DNA from: Flavobacterium ovatum
Lineage (GTDB): Bacteria > Bacteroidota > Bacteroidia > Flavobacteriales > Flavobacteriaceae
Assembly (NCBI RefSeq): GCF_040703125.1
Contig: NZ_CP160035.1
Location: 3,830,001-3,894,000, forward strand
Length of the DNA: 64,000 nt
Direction of reading: 5' to 3'
In this document: one piece after another, positions 37,422 through 45,790 of the stretch
Numbering within the stretch: position 1 is the first letter of the stretch
Layout of the letters: the number at the start of each line of letters is the position of its first letter
The notes under the pieces: model-generated
What the model was told of the DNA's origin: nothing
Seen by the model: the letters and a program-made list of their open reading frames with translations, nothing else
Database searches by the model: none
Translations under genes and position numbers: made by a program

Positions 37422-38068
37422 TGAACTACAAAGCAGTAATTTTTGACTTGGACGGAACCTTAGTTAATTCTCTAGAAGATATCGGTAATGCGGCCAACAT
37501 CGTATTAAAAAATAGTAATTACCCTACCCATGATTACGAGGCTTATAATTTTTTCATTGGCAGTGGACTAAGAACTACCGTTGCTAGAGCACTGCCCGAA
37601 CTTGCCAAAAATGAGGCCGAGATTGATCGTTGCTATAACGAAATGATGGCTATTTATAGTCGTGATTGCACGCTGTCAACAAAGCCATTTGACGGAATTA
37701 CTCAAATGCTTGACCAATTGAAAGCCCGCGGTTTAAAGTTGGCAGTGCTTTCAAATAAATCAGATGATTTGACAAAAAAAATTGCAACTGCTATATTCCC
37801 GAACTACTTTGAAATTATTCAAGGACTAAGCGTAGAAGAATTTAAAAAACCAAACCCAACAGTAGCCTTACAAATGGCTGAAAAACTGGGTGCTCATCCA
37901 AACGAAGTTGTGTATGTTGGCGATAGCGGAGTTGATATGGAAACGGCGGTCAATGCACAATTCTATGCCGTGGGAGTGCTTTGGGGATTTAGACCTAAAG
38001 AAGAATTAGTGGCGACTGGAGCGCAATCACTGATTGAACATCCACAAGAATTAATGAAGTTGTTCTAA
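37421..38068 (+). CDS. HAD-family phosphatase (phosphoglycolate phosphatase-like)
   Basis: A 215-residue HAD hydrolase. Motif I DLDGTLVNS contains the nucleophile Asp9 and Asp11. Motif II is LAVLSNKSD, motif III Lys is in EFKKPNP, and motif IV is YVGDSGVDMETA. The helical cap follows motif I, as in Gph/PGP enzymes. It dephosphorylates small metabolites, with 2-phosphoglycolate (from 3'-end repair of DNA breaks) the obvious candidate. The one-base overlap with uvrA supports a DNA-repair link, which is inference. The 390 bp after it hold no convincing gene. Confidence 0.9.
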   Translation: MNYKAVIFDLDGTLVNSLEDIGNAANIVLKNSNYPTHDYEAYNFFIGSGLRTTVARALPELAKNEAEIDRCYNEMMAIYSRDCTLSTKPFDGITQMLDQLKARGLKLAVLSNKSDDLTKKIATAIFPNYFEIIQGLSVEEFKKPNPTVALQMAEKLGAHPNEVVYVGDSGVDMETAVNAQFYAVGVLWGFRPKEELVATGAQSLIEHPQELMKLF

Positions 38069-38458
38069 TCCTATAGTACCTTAAAAACATTTATTTTTTT
38101 CTAACTAAACCTCGTTACTCTTATAGTGCAGGGATTTGTTGTACTAGGAACTGACAGTCTGGATGGATCAATTGCGAATAAAACTGCCATTGATTAAATT
38201 CTTCAAAATCATCTTAATCTAGCAACAAACTCTTTGAGGTGCAACCGAAATCCAAATAGAGTCCCTAGTCTATAACTCTATTGGAGTTCAACAAAGTACT
38301 TTTTACCACTTACTACTTTAGCTACAAAATATCTTTCAAAAAACTACAAAATTGGTTCATCACTACAAATCAAAATAATATTTATTTTTTTAATAAAGAA
38401 AAAAGAATACTTTAGTACGAATAATCATAAAATATTTTAATTCATCATTTCCTTTATT
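38069..38458. other. 390-bp gap with no supported gene
   Basis: AT-rich sequence with scattered short open stretches in several frames, for example a Phe/Lys/Asn-rich stretch around 38320-38400. I see no start, no full ORF and no strong hairpin. It may be decayed coding DNA or the promoter region of the MORN-repeat gene. Confidence 0.4.
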
Positions 38459-40027
38459 ATGAAAAAATGGTTTGTTTTAAGCTTTTCACTACTCTTCGCT
38501 ACTCATCTTCAATCACAAGTCCTTCTTGAAAATCAAGATGTAGAAGAAATAAAAGAAGAAGAAAATAATTCTTCATTTTATACCGCCGGAGAATTATCAA
38601 AATTTAAAGTTATCGATATCCAAGGAACACCATTACTTTCTAAAAAAACCAGCCATATAGAATCTTTTTATCCTACGGGAGAAAAAAAAACAGATTGTTC
38701 TTATAAAAATGGTGTTTTAGATGGTATTTCAAGACAATTTTATAAAAGTGGAAAAACAGAAGTAGAATGGGTTAACAAAAATGGCGTTTTATTAAGTAAC
38801 ACTGGTTTTTATGAAAGTGGTGAATTAAAATATGATAGTAAGTACGTAAATGGTATCACCGATGGTTTTTCTAATCAATACTACGTAAATGGTCAAATAG
38901 AGATGGAACGCCTTTTCGAAAAAGGCAAACAAGTAAATGCAATTAGCTATTATGATACAGGGGAGAAGAAAAATGAATACTTGTTTGAAAATGGAAAAAA
39001 AAATGGCCTAACAAGAAAATATTATAAAAGCGGAAAAATCGAACAAGAATGGCTCTATGAAAATGATTTGATTGTAAATTTCAAAGCATATTATGAAACT
39101 GGAGAAAAGAAAACTGAATACTTCTACAAAAACGGACGTGTTAACGGAATTGCAAAACAATATAACCAAACCGGAAAAACAACCTACAATTCAATCTATG
39201 ACAATGGTATACTAATTTCCACAAATGGTTTTTACGATACTGGTGAAATTAAAATCCAACATCCATATAGCGAGGGAAAAAGACACGGCACCAGTAAGCA
39301 ATTTTATAAAAATGGAAAAAAAGAATATGAGTGGACCTATGAAAATGGAATTTTAATTTCTGGAATAGGCCTTTATGATACTGGTGAAAAAAGAATTCAG
39401 CATGCATATACTGACGGAAAAAGAAATGGAAGCAGTAAGCAATATTATAAAAGTGGAAAATTAGAATATGATTGGATGTACCAAACCGGCATAATAGTCG
39501 GGTTAAAAACTTATTATGAAACAGGAGAACTAAAATGCAAATACCCCTATCAAAATGGTATAAAAGAAGGTGTTGCTGAACAGTATTATAAAAATGGGAA
39601 ACTAGAATTAGAGAAAAACTATTCTAAAGGAAAATTAGAAAGAACCATCGGTTTTTATGAAACTGGAGAAAAAAAGCTAGAATCTAATAATGAGGAAGGA
39701 ATCGGCAAACGTTTTAGTAAAAGCGGTCGATTAGAAAGCGAATTATTTATTGTAGATGCTCAAACTCAAATTGTAAAATCATACTACGAAAATGGGAAAG
39801 TAAATTATTTACATAATTTAGAAGACCATAAAAAAAACGGACTATCGTATAAATATTATCGAAACGGAAAAAAAGAAACGGATTTACTTTATGAAAAAGG
39901 AGTTTTACTACGTTCAACTGATTTTTACGAAACAGGTCAAAAAAGTTCTCAAAAAATATATAAAAACAATAAATTAATTGATGTTACATTTTTCTATCAA
40001 AATGGAACAAAAATCATGACGAAATAA
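38459..40027 (+). CDS. secreted MORN-like (YwqK-type) repeat protein
   Basis: A 522-residue protein with signal peptide (MKKWFVLSFSLLFATHLQSQ). From about residue 65 it consists of tandem 47-residue units, each made of two beta-hairpin MORN-like halves: (F/Y)Y-x-T-G-E-x-K...Y-x-N-G, then K-x-Y-Y-K-S-G-K-x-E...Y-x-N-G-I. I count ten units, the last partial; the eighth is four residues shorter (43). Repeats of this kind occur in proteins labelled YwqK-family antitoxin, but no toxin gene adjoins it and the export signal argues for a surface or periplasmic scaffold. Ligand unknown. It ends just before the insertion sequence. Confidence 0.88.
   Translation: MKKWFVLSFSLLFATHLQSQVLLENQDVEEIKEEENNSSFYTAGELSKFKVIDIQGTPLLSKKTSHIESFYPTGEKKTDCSYKNGVLDGISRQFYKSGKTEVEWVNKNGVLLSNTGFYESGELKYDSKYVNGITDGFSNQYYVNGQIEMERLFEKGKQVNAISYYDTGEKKNEYLFENGKKNGLTRKYYKSGKIEQEWLYENDLIVNFKAYYETGEKKTEYFYKNGRVNGIAKQYNQTGKTTYNSIYDNGILISTNGFYDTGEIKIQHPYSEGKRHGTSKQFYKNGKKEYEWTYENGILISGIGLYDTGEKRIQHAYTDGKRNGSSKQYYKSGKLEYDWMYQTGIIVGLKTYYETGELKCKYPYQNGIKEGVAEQYYKNGKLELEKNYSKGKLERTIGFYETGEKKLESNNEEGIGKRFSKSGRLESELFIVDAQTQIVKSYYENGKVNYLHNLEDHKKNGLSYKYYRNGKKETDLLYEKGVLLRSTDFYETGQKSSQKIYKNNKLIDVTFFYQNGTKIMTK
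38651..40000 (+). repeat. tandem 141-bp (47-codon) repeats in MORN-like gene
   Basis: Ten degenerate in-frame units identified from the protein; one has a 12-bp deletion. Divergence between units is high at DNA level, so this is an old duplication array. Confidence 0.8.
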
Positions 40028-40063
40028 CAAGATAACATTACTTATTAGCTTCAAATCAATCCT

Positions 40064-41395
40064 GTCCTAAATAAAATTGAAGCATACTAAAGCCGACCAT
40101 TTCATTGAGTTTAGGTAATGAAATCGTAGTTTTTTAAAACAGAACCCCTTGTATGTAATCAGGAGGAGGTTCTATATGCTCTTCAAATGGTTTATCTAAC
40201 CATTTTTGCAAGTCAATTTTAACAAAAAGATTCAATCTGATGAAAGCTACTAGATTGGACAAGTACCAATCAAATTTTGATTGTGCTTTTAAAGCTTTTA
40301 GAATTAAAATGGTAATCAAAGCTGTCCATATTTGAATCATAACTGCATTTTCAGATGTTCCTATAAATGATTTGATATGCAGTAACTGTTTAATGTCTCT
40401 AAAAAAGATTTCCACTTGCCATCTACTCTTGTATAATTCACCAATAGTATTGGGGGACCAATGAAATTGATTAGTAATCAGCTCGATTACTTGTCCATTT
40501 TCATCATTCCATACAGATACTCTTCTTAACTTATTTGGGGCTTTTAATTTTGAAGGGGCTTTTTTTAATTCGATAATTTCATCTTTGATAATATGGTGAT
40601 GACGATTTTCGGGTAACTCATTTTCTTTGACTGTTGTGAATTGCAAATTTTCCTTATGTCTAATTACAAAAAACACCTCATTGCTGTCCCAAATATTTAA
40701 TAGTGAGAAATCATTATAAAATCTATCAGCAACAATCACACTGCCCTTTAATAGAAGAATCTCGTAAGCCCCTTTGTTATCTGTCGTTTTACCATTAGTG
40801 ATGTTAATATAAGCTGGGAGATTACCATCAAAATCAAGTAGTGTGTGCATTTTTACAGCTCCTTTGGCTCTCTTATATTTTGCCCAATCAAACAAACTTA
40901 GACACAAACTTATTGTAGTTGAATCTAGTAAAAAAATCTTTGACTTAATTCTAAATTTAACTTGCTTAAATCTAGGATGCTGTCCTAAACTTTGCAGCAG
41001 TTCAAAATAATAATCTCTAAAAAGTTCGTGAGAGCGATTTTTGTTTTGATAACTTATCGAAGACTTTGATGGAGCTTTATTTATTCCAAGATGATTTAGG
41101 TTCCCTGATGCCGATCGAAGTCCATTGCTAATATCTCGAACAGACTGACTCTTTGCAAATTGACAAAAAAGCATGGAAACTAAGTGATTCCAGCTGTTGA
41201 ATCCTTTATTATGCTTGTCTGTTTCTTTCTTGGAAACTATTTTATTGAATTTCGAACGGTCTAACTTTGAGATTATTTGAGAAAACAGCGTTATATTTGC
41301 CATAAGAGGGCGGGTTTTTGTTGTGCAACTCAAAGATAATTTGAGGTACAAAATTCAACCCTCTTTTTTGTACTTATTTTTTAAACGTTTAGGAC
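40064..41395 (-). mobile_element. IS4-family insertion sequence, about 1.33 kb
   Basis: It contains one intact transposase gene. Candidate terminal inverted repeats are GTCCTAAA at 40064-40071 and its complement TTTAGGAC at 41388-41395. Outside these, ATCAAT lies on the left and ATTGAT on the right, each separated from the IS end by three bases (CCT left, GCT right). This suggests insertion into a palindromic target with an imperfect 3-bp duplication. The ends are tentative because the repeats are short. Confidence 0.6.
40134..41303 (-). CDS. IS4-family transposase
   Basis: 389 residues from the ATG at 41303 (MANITLFSQIISKLDRSKF). This is preferred over the ATG 48 bp upstream because the extra residues look non-native and would reach toward the IS end. 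The DDE residues are Asp127 (IFLLDSTTISLC), Asp193 (VIVADRFYNDF) and Glu298. The last lies in the IS4 signature Y-x2-R-x3-E-x6-K (YKSRWQVEIFFRDIK). An N-terminal DUF4372-like domain and a C-terminal helical region are present. No frameshift, so the element may be active. Other copies in the genome cannot be assessed from this window. Confidence 0.92.
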   Translation of the reverse strand: MANITLFSQIISKLDRSKFNKIVSKKETDKHNKGFNSWNHLVSMLFCQFAKSQSVRDISNGLRSASGNLNHLGINKAPSKSSISYQNKNRSHELFRDYYFELLQSLGQHPRFKQVKFRIKSKIFLLDSTTISLCLSLFDWAKYKRAKGAVKMHTLLDFDGNLPAYINITNGKTTDNKGAYEILLLKGSVIVADRFYNDFSLLNIWDSNEVFFVIRHKENLQFTTVKENELPENRHHHIIKDEIIELKKAPSKLKAPNKLRRVSVWNDENGQVIELITNQFHWSPNTIGELYKSRWQVEIFFRDIKQLLHIKSFIGTSENAVMIQIWTALITILILKALKAQSKFDWYLSNLVAFIRLNLFVKIDLQKWLDKPFEEHIEPPPDYIQGVLF

Positions 41396-41481
41396 GCTAT
41401 TGATATTTTATCTAGAAAAACCCATTTCCTGCTCTTGATTGCTTAAATTTATAAGTCTCACTATTCTAAATGCAATAATCT

Positions 41482-42903
41482 ATGAAGATACTACTAACTG
41501 GAGCCACGGGATACATTGGAAAAAGAATATTACCCACATTGATTGAAGCAGGTCATGAAGTGGTTTGCTGTGTGCGTGACACTAAAAGGTTTCATCCTCC
41601 AACTTCTATTCAGGATAAAATTACTATTATAGAAATCGACCTTTTAGACAAAAAATCATTAGAACGAATTCCAACAGACATAGATGGAGCTTATTATCTA
41701 GTACATTCTATGGCTGCTTCTTCAGATTATGAAGAAATGGAGCAGGAATCAGCAATCAACTTCCGCAATGCTTTAGCCAATACTAATGTTCAACATTTGG
41801 TTTATTTGAGTGGTATTGTAAACGAATCCGAATTGTCTTCTCATTTAACTTCTCGAAAAAATGTGGAGGAATTACTTTCTAAAGGAAATTATCATTTTAC
41901 CGCTTTACGAGCAGGTATAATTATTGGTTCTGGAAGTGCTTCATTTGAAATTATCCGTGATTTGGTAGAAAAACTTCCAATAATGATTGCTCCAAAATGG
42001 TTAAAAACTAAATGCCAACCCATTGGTGTAACTGATGTAATCTCATTTTTGACCCAAACTATATTCCATCCTAAAACCTTCGACAAAAATTTTGATATCG
42101 GTGGACCTGATATTCTTACGTACAAAGAGATGTTATTGGAATTTGCCCATGTTCGCCATTTAAAACGAACTATTATAATTGTCCCTGTAATGACGCCTAA
42201 GCTTTCGTCCTATTGGCTGTATTTTGTAACCTCTACAACTTATAAATTAGCTGCCGCCTTAGTGGATAGTATGAAAGTGGAAGTAATTTGCCGAAATCAC
42301 GACCTCAATACCATTTTAGAAATAAAACCACTTGGCTATCGAGAATCTTTAGAGAAAGCATTCCTTAAAATTGATAGCAACTCCATTGTTTCTAGTTGGA
42401 AAGATGCTTATATCAGTAGTGGAATTAACATTACAATTTCCGATTTCATCAATGTTCCTTCTCATGGATGTTTTATAGATAACCGAGAAAAAGTAATTAA
42501 AAACAGAGACGCCTGCATTGAAAAGATCTGGAGTATCGGCGGCACAAACGGCTGGTATTATGGTAATTGGCTCTGGAAATCAAGAGGTTTTATGGATAAA
42601 TTAGTTGGAGGTGTAGGACTGCGCCGTGGTCGTACCAATAAAAACTCACTCAATGTAGGAGATGCATTGGACTTTTGGCGAATATTATATGCCAATAAGA
42701 CTGAAGGTCGACTATTGCTATATGCCGAAATGAAATTACCTGGTGAAGCTTGGCTTGAATTCAAAATCAAAGAAAACAAACTGGTTCAAACAGCTACTTT
42801 CAGACCTTTAGGACTGTTGGGAAGATTGTATTGGTACGCTGTTCTTCCCTTTCATGGATTTATTTTCAAAGGCATGCTCGATGCACTTACAGAAGACGTT
42901 TAA
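41482..42903 (+). CDS. NAD(P)H-binding SDR-like protein with DUF2867 domain
   Basis: A 473-residue two-domain protein. Residues 1 to about 290 form an atypical short-chain dehydrogenase/epimerase fold: LLTGATGYIGKRILPTLIEA (Rossmann Gly motif), AYYLVHSMAAS, YLSGIV and TALRAGIIIGSGSASFEII. Residues about 320-470 match the DUF2867/SRPBCC-like half (GGTNGWYYGNWLWKSRGFMDK, PGEAWLEFK, TATFRPLGLLGRLYWYAVLP FHGFIF), a fusion common in bacteria. The catalytic YxxxK is not conserved, so a binding or redox role is uncertain. It is monocistronic and located just beyond the insertion sequence. Confidence 0.88.
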   Translation: MKILLTGATGYIGKRILPTLIEAGHEVVCCVRDTKRFHPPTSIQDKITIIEIDLLDKKSLERIPTDIDGAYYLVHSMAASSDYEEMEQESAINFRNALANTNVQHLVYLSGIVNESELSSHLTSRKNVEELLSKGNYHFTALRAGIIIGSGSASFEIIRDLVEKLPIMIAPKWLKTKCQPIGVTDVISFLTQTIFHPKTFDKNFDIGGPDILTYKEMLLEFAHVRHLKRTIIIVPVMTPKLSSYWLYFVTSTTYKLAAALVDSMKVEVICRNHDLNTILEIKPLGYRESLEKAFLKIDSNSIVSSWKDAYISSGINITISDFINVPSHGCFIDNREKVIKNRDACIEKIWSIGGTNGWYYGNWLWKSRGFMDKLVGGVGLRRGRTNKNSLNVGDALDFWRILYANKTEGRLLLYAEMKLPGEAWLEFKIKENKLVQTATFRPLGLLGRLYWYAVLPFHGFIFKGMLDALTEDV

Positions 42904-42962
42904 ATACTATGTAAGATCCTTAATTACAGGATATTACAAAAAAAAACTTAATCCAATAACTA

Positions 42963-44426
42963 CTATTTTTTGATTTTTTTCAAAAGTCCATCAATCACCC
43001 CATTAATTTCGGGTGAAATGGTGAATTTATAGTTAAGATAAAGATAAACCACGGTTACAATCATAGATTTCAATGCAATTGCAATCAATGGATACATTGG
43101 GAATTCCCAAAAATAAAACGCCATAAAAACCATTGTTGTTAATACAATTGAATAAATAGTTTGTTTTGTAAAAGGATACAAATGCATGCGTTTGACCACA
43201 AATAATAATTTAGCCAAACTATATAACGTAATTGATAATAAGGTCGCAAAAGCAGATCCAATGATCCCATAACGTGGAATAAAAAACATATTAAGTGCTA
43301 TTGTCAAGAATACTAAGAGCAATCCTAAAAACAACACCATGCGGTAATATTTAGAATTGAAAATAATAGCATTATTATTCCCTAAAATCAAATCAAAATA
43401 CTTAGAAAGTCCAATCATAAATACTACGATTATACCTCCACTATATTCTTTAGGTACCAACTCATATAGTTGATCGATATTGACAAAAATGCATAGCATC
43501 ACAAAACCACCAACTACCTGAAGGTTTATCGACGTTTTTTTATACAAATCATTTAACTGATCATGTTTGTCTTCGTGCATTAATTTGGCCGTAATGGGAT
43601 ATACAATTTGGTGCATCGCACGGCTAGGAACTGAGATAACTAAAGCAATATAAGTCGCGACAGAGTAATAAGCAATGTTATCAATCAGCATGTATTGATT
43701 CAACATAATTTTGTCTCCATCCAAAAGTAGATTAGCCACACTCCCCGACAGAATAATATAAAACGTATATTCTAAAATTTCTTTTACATTTTGAGGAATA
43801 GAAAACTGAAAATTAGGCTGTTTGATTCGGAAGGCATACCACATGGTTACAATTAGTGCAAGAAAATAAATAGCACCTGTAATATAAACAAAGTCAACCA
43901 CCGTCAACCAATTAAAATAAACGCCAATCAATGCTAAAAGCGAAAAAATACGCAAACCTACTTCTTTGATAAAATTCCCAAAAACCGAATGCATATGCAC
44001 TCTTGCCCAAGCATAAAAAATTTCGAAATAAGCCATACAAAGACCTATAAATGGAATTAACCAGATGAATTCTTTGACTACTGGATTTTTCTTGGAAACA
44101 AAATAAATAATATCATCATAATAATACAAGCCTATTAGCCCTAGTGGAATACATAATAGTATGGGGAATAAAACAGTAAAGGACAAAAATCGTTCTCTCT
44201 CTTCTTCTGTTTTATATTGTGAATAATATTTAACAAGGGTGTTTTGCATCCCAATGGCAAATAACGGCATAATCACATTCGCCGCCGAAAGAATATAATT
44301 AGCAACAGCATAATAAGTAGCACCCAGAAAAACCGGGTACAAATACAAAGTATTAATAGCGCCTACACCAAAACCTAAATAGGTAATTACAGTGTTCTTT
44401 AATGATTGATTTAATACTATTCCCAT
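42963..44426 (-). CDS. polysaccharide flippase/lipopolysaccharide biosynthesis membrane protein
   Basis: A 487-residue polytopic membrane protein with about 12-14 hydrophobic helices (YLYPVFLGATYYAVANYILS, LPLFAIGMQNTLVKYYSQY and similar) of the MOP/MATE-like Wzx flippase superfamily. It should move lipid-linked glycan precursors across the inner membrane. It is the last gene of a minus-strand unit, 37 bp after a glycosyltransferase gene. Specificity cannot be inferred. Confidence 0.9.
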   Translation of the reverse strand: MGIVLNQSLKNTVITYLGFGVGAINTLYLYPVFLGATYYAVANYILSAANVIMPLFAIGMQNTLVKYYSQYKTEEERERFLSFTVLFPILLCIPLGLIGLYYYDDIIYFVSKKNPVVKEFIWLIPFIGLCMAYFEIFYAWARVHMHSVFGNFIKEVGLRIFSLLALIGVYFNWLTVVDFVYITGAIYFLALIVTMWYAFRIKQPNFQFSIPQNVKEILEYTFYIILSGSVANLLLDGDKIMLNQYMLIDNIAYYSVATYIALVISVPSRAMHQIVYPITAKLMHEDKHDQLNDLYKKTSINLQVVGGFVMLCIFVNIDQLYELVPKEYSGGIIVVFMIGLSKYFDLILGNNNAIIFNSKYYRMVLFLGLLLVFLTIALNMFFIPRYGIIGSAFATLLSITLYSLAKLLFVVKRMHLYPFTKQTIYSIVLTTMVFMAFYFWEFPMYPLIAIALKSMIVTVVYLYLNYKFTISPEINGVIDGLLKKIKK

Positions 44427-44463
44427 TCTTTATTGTTACGAGACACGAAACTATCTCTTTATA

Positions 44464-45789
44464 TTATTGATTTAGAATTGCAACCAAATCCTTGGTTAGA
44501 TTCTTCCTAGAATACTTTTGTAATCCAATACCGTGTGATTGTAGCTTCCCTTCTAAAAACTGATTATAATAGGCTGAAATTTGGTTTTTCAACTTTTCTT
44601 TTTCGGTATAGGTAAAGAATACTCCAGTATTAGTTCCGGTAATAATTTCTGAAAAATCAGAATCATGAGGGCCTATTGCAAGTATCGGACGATTAGAAAC
44701 CATGTACTCAAACAATTTTCCTGGAATAATACTTTTGGTATCTTCTGAGTCAATTTCGACGAGCAACAAAACTTGTGATTTTTTTTGATGAGCAATTGCT
44801 TCTTCATGAGAAACATAGCCTAAATTATTCAAATAATTATTCAATCCAAATTGCGAAATGGTTTCCAAAACTTCTTGACTAACCGCACCAATCAACTTGA
44901 TTTCAAGGTTCTCTTTAAAACTTGAAATTTCTGTAATCAGTTCCACCAAACTTTCCCATAAAATAGCTGGATTCCTTTCTGATAAAAAAGAACCAATGTG
45001 CGCCAAACTAAATTTGTTATCTAAAACTTGATTCCCAACTGGTTCCACATCATAGCCATTTGTAATTACTTGAATTGGTTTTGAAGTAATGGCTTGAAAT
45101 TCGATTTTAGTCGTTTTACTGGTTACAATAATTGTATCGGCCGAGTTCAAAACTTTATATTCTAATTTTTTGTGCTTATTTGCAGCAAAATCAGACAATC
45201 GTAGGGATTTATGATATCCTATGGTTGTCCAAGGATCACGGAAATCAGCAAACCATTTTACGCTTAATTTTTGCTTCAAAGCCAAACCTATTAAATGCAA
45301 ACTATGTGGTGGCCCCGAAGTGATTATTATATCAATATTATTTTCCTGAATATATTTTTCTAAATAAGCCACAGAAGGTTTAACCCAATATTTACGAGCA
45401 TCAGGAATGAAAAGATTCCCGCGAATCCAAAGAAATACTTTATCTAAAGTACTTTGTTTCTTCTTATTAGGAATAATTCCCGAACTGATCTTTTTGGTTT
45501 TGTTTTTAGAAAAAAAAGAAGCCAATTGATAAGGTTCAAAAATAGGTTGTTTTAAGACTATAGCCTTTTCTGAAACTTCGTTAACTAACTTTTGGTCAAC
45601 AATAGGATACGTTGGGTTTTCAGGAACATACACAACAGGCTGTATTCCAAATTCCGGTAAATACTTCACAAACTTTAACCAACGTTGTACGCCTGGTCCT
45701 CCCGCTGGTGGCCAATAATAAGTAATGATAAGTACCTTTTTAAGTCCATTATCCTCCAAAATTATTTTATCCAAAGAGGTGTTTTCCAT
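44464..45789 (-). CDS. GT4-type glycosyltransferase
   Basis: About 441 residues from the ATG at 45789; an alternative ATG at 45798 overlaps the upstream stop by 8 bp. The GT-B signature is YYWPPAGGPGVQRWLKFVKYL at the N-terminus, with ITSGPPHSLHLIG, VITNGYD, LAHIGSFLSERNP and the donor-binding PGKLFEYMVSNRPILAIG. Such proteins transfer a sugar from a nucleotide donor during capsule, O-antigen or exopolysaccharide synthesis. It lies immediately after the YfhO gene and before a flippase, so the product is probably a surface glycan. Substrate unknown. Confidence 0.92.
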   Translation of the reverse strand: MENTSLDKIILEDNGLKKVLIITYYWPPAGGPGVQRWLKFVKYLPEFGIQPVVYVPENPTYPIVDQKLVNEVSEKAIVLKQPIFEPYQLASFFSKNKTKKISSGIIPNKKKQSTLDKVFLWIRGNLFIPDARKYWVKPSVAYLEKYIQENNIDIIITSGPPHSLHLIGLALKQKLSVKWFADFRDPWTTIGYHKSLRLSDFAANKHKKLEYKVLNSADTIIVTSKTTKIEFQAITSKPIQVITNGYDVEPVGNQVLDNKFSLAHIGSFLSERNPAILWESLVELITEISSFKENLEIKLIGAVSQEVLETISQFGLNNYLNNLGYVSHEEAIAHQKKSQVLLLVEIDSEDTKSIIPGKLFEYMVSNRPILAIGPHDSDFSEIITGTNTGVFFTYTEKEKLKNQISAYYNQFLEGKLQSHGIGLQKYSRKNLTKDLVAILNQ

Positions 45790-45790
45790 C

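Noticed and set aside
38069..38458. Decayed gene between the HAD phosphatase and MORN-repeat genes
   Set aside because: Short translated stretches exist, but I could not join them into one recognisable protein, so it is listed only as a gap.
38650..40000. CRISPR-like regular repeats
   Set aside because: The periodicity of 141 bp is an in-frame protein repeat (47 residues) with diverged copies, not identical repeats with spacers.
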